Below are positions 6,687 through 9,472 of a stretch of DNA of 9,472 nucleotides, piece after piece. The position numbers and the translations under genes were made by a program. The notes beneath the pieces were generated by a model. That model made no database searches, was not told the origin of the DNA, and worked only from the letters and a program-made list of their open reading frames with translations. The DNA comes from Alphaproteobacteria bacterium. Lineage in GTDB: Bacteria; Pseudomonadota; Alphaproteobacteria; ATCC43930; CGMCC-115725. Positions within the stretch are counted from its first letter, which is position 1. The number at the start of each line of letters is the position of its first letter. The stretch lies in contig JAFAHP010000822.1 of NCBI GenBank assembly GCA_019237175.1, positions 1 through 9,472 of the forward strand, given 5' to 3'.

Positions 6687-8339
6687 TCAGTGGCTATCGG
6701 CGAAAAAGGCTGAGCGCGGGCGGCGCACCAGCGGTATCAGCGTGAGGCCGACAACAAAGAACCCGGCGATCAGCAACAGCAGATCGTTGTAGGTTAAAAC
6801 CAGGGCTTCCCGCTGCACCAGACCGCCGAGTAACTTGACAGCGGCGCTCTGCGCGTCTCCCGGGATCAGCGCGCCCAGACGCTCGCTTTGAGTGTCGAGA
6901 AAGTGTTGCACCGCCGGCCGGGCCGCGTTGACGTCTTCGATCAGGCGGTTCCAATGAAATTGCATCCGATTGTTCATGATCGTGCCGACCGATGCCAGGG
7001 CGATGGCGCCGCCGAGGTCGCGGGTCAGACCATAAAGACCGGAAGCATTCTTCAGCTGGTCGGCCGGCACCGTACCGAGCGCGATCATATTGGCCGGGAG
7101 GTAACAGCACATCAGCGACACGCCACGCACGACCTGCGGCACCAAAAGCTCAGGAAAGCTCGCCTGATTGGTAAGCCCCGCGGTCAGATACATCGAAAAG
7201 GCAAACAGACCGAGGCCGATCGCCAGCATCAGGCGTAAATCGATCCGGCGGGCGATCTGGGTACTAAACGGCGACATCGCCAGCTGCGCGATCCCGGCGA
7301 CAAACACCGTCTCACCGATCTGCAGGGCGCTAAAGCCGCGCACCTGGGCCAAGAACAGCGGTATCAGATAGGTGGTGCTGTACATGCCGGTACCGGTGAG
7401 GAAGGTAAAGAATGAGCCGAGAGCAAAATTGCGATTGGTGAACGTGCGCAAATTGACGATCGGCTGATGGTAGGTCAGCACCCGCCAGAAGAAGAAGCCG
7501 GCCGTGATACTCGAGACGACGACCGCGGCGCGGATTGTTGCATCATCGAGCCAGTCCCAGCGCGGGCCTTCCTCAAGCGCATATTCGAGACAGCCGAGAA
7601 AGGTCGCCATCAACACCAGCCCGATCACATCGAAATAGCGCAGCAGCGAAAAGTCGGGCTTGTCGATGTCGATGCACAGCCAAACCGTGACGGCAACCGC
7701 GATGCCCGGCACGATGTTGACGAGAAACAGCCAATGCCAGGACAGCGTATCGGTCAAAAAACCTCCGATCGTCGGACCCAGGGTCGAGGACAGGTTCAAA
7801 ATGACCGAGATCAACACCATCAGCTTGGTCAGCGGCGGGCCGCGAAACCGAGTGTAGACAACCGGAAACACGCTCGGCGTAATCGCACCGCCGCAGAATC
7901 CCTGTAGAGCGCGATAGAGGATCATCTGGCCGAGGCTGGTCGCCGTCGCGCATAGCGCGCTCGCCCCGGTAAAGCCGAGCGTGGCGGTGACGAACAGCAC
8001 ACGCGTCGACAACAACCGCGACAATGTCCCGGTCAGCGGCACCATGACGACGTCGGCAATCAGATATGCGGTCTGTACCCAGCTGATCTCGTCGGCGCTG
8101 GCCGACAGCCCGCCCTGGATCTGGGTCAGCGAGCTGGTGACGATCTGGACATCCATGATCGCCATAAACAGCCCAACCGACATCGCGAGGATGCCGATCC
8201 AATCGCGCAGACTGGGCTGGCTCCCGGTTTCGGCGGGCGGCGCCGCCGCGGCCGGTCTTGACGGCGCCGCGAAGCTTGGCAGGGCCTGCGAGCGGCGCGT
8301 CGAGCCGGCCCGCCGCAGAACCCCCGGCGCCCAACTCAC
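6687..8339 (-). CDS. EmrB/QacA-type MFS drug:H+ antiporter (DHA2, 14 TM)
   Basis: A 550-residue inner-membrane exporter of the DHA2 family, expected to exchange protons for hydrophobic drugs or toxicants. Segments seen are TM1 (about 46-66) with the conserved Asp63 in MAIMDVQIV, the motif-A region VPLTGTLSRLLSTR (100-113), RALQGFCGGAITP (143-155), and the antiporter motif C LSSTLGPTIGGFL (183-195). Further hydrophobic helices are spread to the C-terminus, consistent with 14 TM segments. The start is GTG 8339, which overlaps the stop of the fusion-protein gene as GTGA (8336-8339). No other ATG, GTG or TTG precedes TM1, so this start is nearly forced. It leaves a cytoplasmic N-terminal extension of about 45 residues rich in Ala, Pro, Ser and Arg, longer than I expect for EmrB. 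Its partner is the adjacent EmrA-like protein. The substrate cannot be told from the sequence. Confidence 0.93.
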   Translation of the reverse strand: MSWAPGVLRRAGSTRRSQALPSFAAPSRPAAAAPPAETGSQPSLRDWIGILAMSVGLFMAIMDVQIVTSSLTQIQGGLSASADEISWVQTAYLIADVVMVPLTGTLSRLLSTRVLFVTATLGFTGASALCATATSLGQMILYRALQGFCGGAITPSVFPVVYTRFRGPPLTKLMVLISVILNLSSTLGPTIGGFLTDTLSWHWLFLVNIVPGIAVAVTVWLCIDIDKPDFSLLRYFDVIGLVLMATFLGCLEYALEEGPRWDWLDDATIRAAVVVSSITAGFFFWRVLTYHQPIVNLRTFTNRNFALGSFFTFLTGTGMYSTTYLIPLFLAQVRGFSALQIGETVFVAGIAQLAMSPFSTQIARRIDLRLMLAIGLGLFAFSMYLTAGLTNQASFPELLVPQVVRGVSLMCCYLPANMIALGTVPADQLKNASGLYGLTRDLGGAIALASVGTIMNNRMQFHWNRLIEDVNAARPAVQHFLDTQSERLGALIPGDAQSAAVKLLGGLVQREALVLTYNDLLLLIAGFFVVGLTLIPLVRRPRSAFFADSH

Positions 8340-9439
8340 TGCGCTGGCGCCGGCTGGCCCGACGCCGGCTTGGCCTCGGCCGCGCCGACGATGCCGTCGG
8401 CCGCAACCGCTTCGCCCTTGTCACGGGTGTCGATGGTAACGGTGACCGACAACCCCGGTCTCAGCAAGTGTGCCAGCGGGCCCCCGCGCGGCAACTTGAT
8501 GCGAACCGGCACGCGCTGCACGATCTTGGTGAAGTTGCCGGTCGCGTTGTCGGGCGGCAGCAGACTGAATTCGGCGCCGCTGCCCGGGGCAAAGCTCTCG
8601 ACCTTGCCAACCAGCGGGTGATCGGGATAGGCATCGACCGCGATCTCGGCGCGCTGTCCCGGCCGCATTCGGGTCAGCTGGGTTTCCTTGAAATTGGCGG
8701 TCACATAAACCCGCGGCAGCGGCACCAGCGACAGCAATACCGTACCGGCCTTGACGTATTGCCCTATCTGCCCGGCGCGGTTGCCGGCCACACCCGACAT
8801 CGGTGCGCGAATGACCGTGTTGTCAAAATCGTTTTTCGTGAGCCGCAAATTGGCGCGCGCCTGCTGGCGCCGAGCTTCCTCTTCCCGGCGCTGCGATTCC
8901 AGGACGGCATATTGGCTTTGCGCCGCACTCAGCGCCGCGCGGCCTCTCTGCGCCTCGGCCTCGGCCTTGCGGGCATCGGCCTGGGCCTGCTCGTAACGCT
9001 GGCGACTAGCGAAATCGGTGGTCATCAAGGCGGCGTAGCGCTTGTAATCCTGCTGGGTGCGGACGAGGTCGGCTTCGGCCGATTGCAGCGCCGCTTGAGC
9101 CTGCGCGATCATCGCCTGTTGCAGATCGAGCCGACTGACATAGGTTGCAACCGCCGCGTCTTCGGTCGCAACAGCGGCCTCTGACTGAGCCAGTTTGGCG
9201 ACAAAATCGCTGTCATCGATGACGAATAGAACGTCGCCTTTTTTGACGGCCTGGTTGTTCTCGACGAGGACCTGTTTGAGGTAGCCCTCGACTTTTGGGC
9301 TGATCACCGACACGTCGGCGGCGACATAGGCGTCGTCGGTCGACTGCAGAAACTGCCACTCGGTCCACCAGCGCCAGCCGCCGTAGCCGACGACCGACGC
9401 CACCAGCACGATCCCAGCGATTACGAACTTCTTGCGCAT
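8336..9439 (-). CDS. EmrA/HlyD-type periplasmic membrane fusion protein
   Basis: A 367-residue adaptor that links an MFS exporter to an outer-membrane TolC-type channel. One N-terminal membrane anchor (about 5-22) is followed by the EmrA signature STDDAYVAADVSVISPKVEG (33-52). The first half of the lipoyl/barrel-sandwich fold comes next (to about 76), then a long Ala/Gln/Glu/Arg-rich coiled-coil hairpin (about 78-204). The second lipoyl half begins at NTVIRAPMSG (207-216) and leads into a beta-barrel region with VYVTANFKE. The C-terminal tail is Ala/Pro/Gly-rich and low in complexity. The start is ATG 9439, followed by the basic residues RKK and the anchor; a GAGAGG stretch directly abuts the ATG, unusually close for a ribosome-binding site. 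It is first in the unit, with a 4-nt overlap to the exporter. A TetR-like operator lies immediately upstream. No outer-membrane factor gene is in the window. Confidence 0.93.
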   Translation of the reverse strand: MRKKFVIAGIVLVASVVGYGGWRWWTEWQFLQSTDDAYVAADVSVISPKVEGYLKQVLVENNQAVKKGDVLFVIDDSDFVAKLAQSEAAVATEDAAVATYVSRLDLQQAMIAQAQAALQSAEADLVRTQQDYKRYAALMTTDFASRQRYEQAQADARKAEAEAQRGRAALSAAQSQYAVLESQRREEEARRQQARANLRLTKNDFDNTVIRAPMSGVAGNRAGQIGQYVKAGTVLLSLVPLPRVYVTANFKETQLTRMRPGQRAEIAVDAYPDHPLVGKVESFAPGSGAEFSLLPPDNATGNFTKIVQRVPVRIKLPRGGPLAHLLRPGLSVTVTIDTRDKGEAVAADGIVGAAEAKPASGQPAPAQ

Positions 9440-9445
9440 CCTCTC

Positions 9446-9466
9446 TGAACTAAACCGTTCAGTTCA
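9446..9466. promoter_or_regulatory. TetR-family-like operator before the efflux unit
   Basis: The palindrome tgaac-taaacc-gttca (9446-9461) has exact 5-bp arms. It overlaps a wider one, tgaact (9446-9451) with agttca (9461-9466). The form and the position just before an efflux gene are typical of TetR-family repressor sites; the regulator is probably encoded just past the right edge. ACCGTT also recurs at 9454-9459 and 9466-9471. Confidence 0.55.
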
Positions 9467-9472
9467 CCGTTG

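Noticed and set aside
7467..7907. 146-codon plus-strand frame with many His, Asp and Gln residues
   Set aside because: It is antisense to MFS membrane helices; polar residues are what the complement of hydrophobic codons produces.
8258..9184. 308-codon plus-strand frame opposite the membrane fusion gene
   Set aside because: The minus-strand product has clear EmrA features throughout; this frame is Arg/Gly/Leu-rich and featureless.

Overview
The window looks like chromosomal DNA of a GC-rich alphaproteobacterium, perhaps Rhodospirillales-like. The pointers are strong GC bias with long open frames on both strands, a SUV3-type DExH helicase coupled to an S4-domain Hsp15-like gene, and GTG/TTG start options. 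This is inference from gene families and composition; no rRNA or other marker is present. I see no tRNA, rRNA, CRISPR array, insertion sequence or integrase, so the region is mostly ordinary core and housekeeping DNA.

Layout, left to right. (1) Positions 2-316 (+) are the 3' end of a gene that begins outside the window. It resembles the C-terminal S24/LexA-like domain of a phage-type repressor. (2) Positions 487-3329 (-) are a two-gene operon: a SUV3-like RNA helicase followed by an Hsp15/HslR-like S4 RNA-binding protein. The genes share a 4-nt GTGA stop/start overlap, and a likely intrinsic terminator lies beyond hslR. (3) Positions 3330-3509 are a divergent promoter region with a perfect 11-bp inverted repeat over the helicase start. 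(4) Positions 3510-5378 (+) are htpG, the bacterial Hsp90. (5) Positions 5379-5485 are a short convergent gap with a UUCG-loop hairpin. (6) Positions 5486-9439 (-) are a three-gene transcription unit: an EmrA-like membrane fusion protein, an EmrB/QacA-type 14-TM MFS exporter, and an uncharacterised protein built from two copies of a helical unit. A TetR-type operator-like palindrome sits just before the first gene at the right edge.

How the genes may work together. HtpG, Hsp15 and the SUV3-like helicase are plausible parts of a protein, ribosome and RNA quality-control neighbourhood; the first two are heat-shock proteins in other bacteria. The fusion protein and MFS exporter form the inner-membrane part of a tripartite drug or toxicant pump. 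Its outer-membrane channel is not in the window, and a TetR-family repressor just outside may control it. The most novel item is the third gene of the efflux unit. Its two halves match at a constant 164-residue offset, and I cannot assign it a function. I did not find a convincing complete new defence or mobile system.
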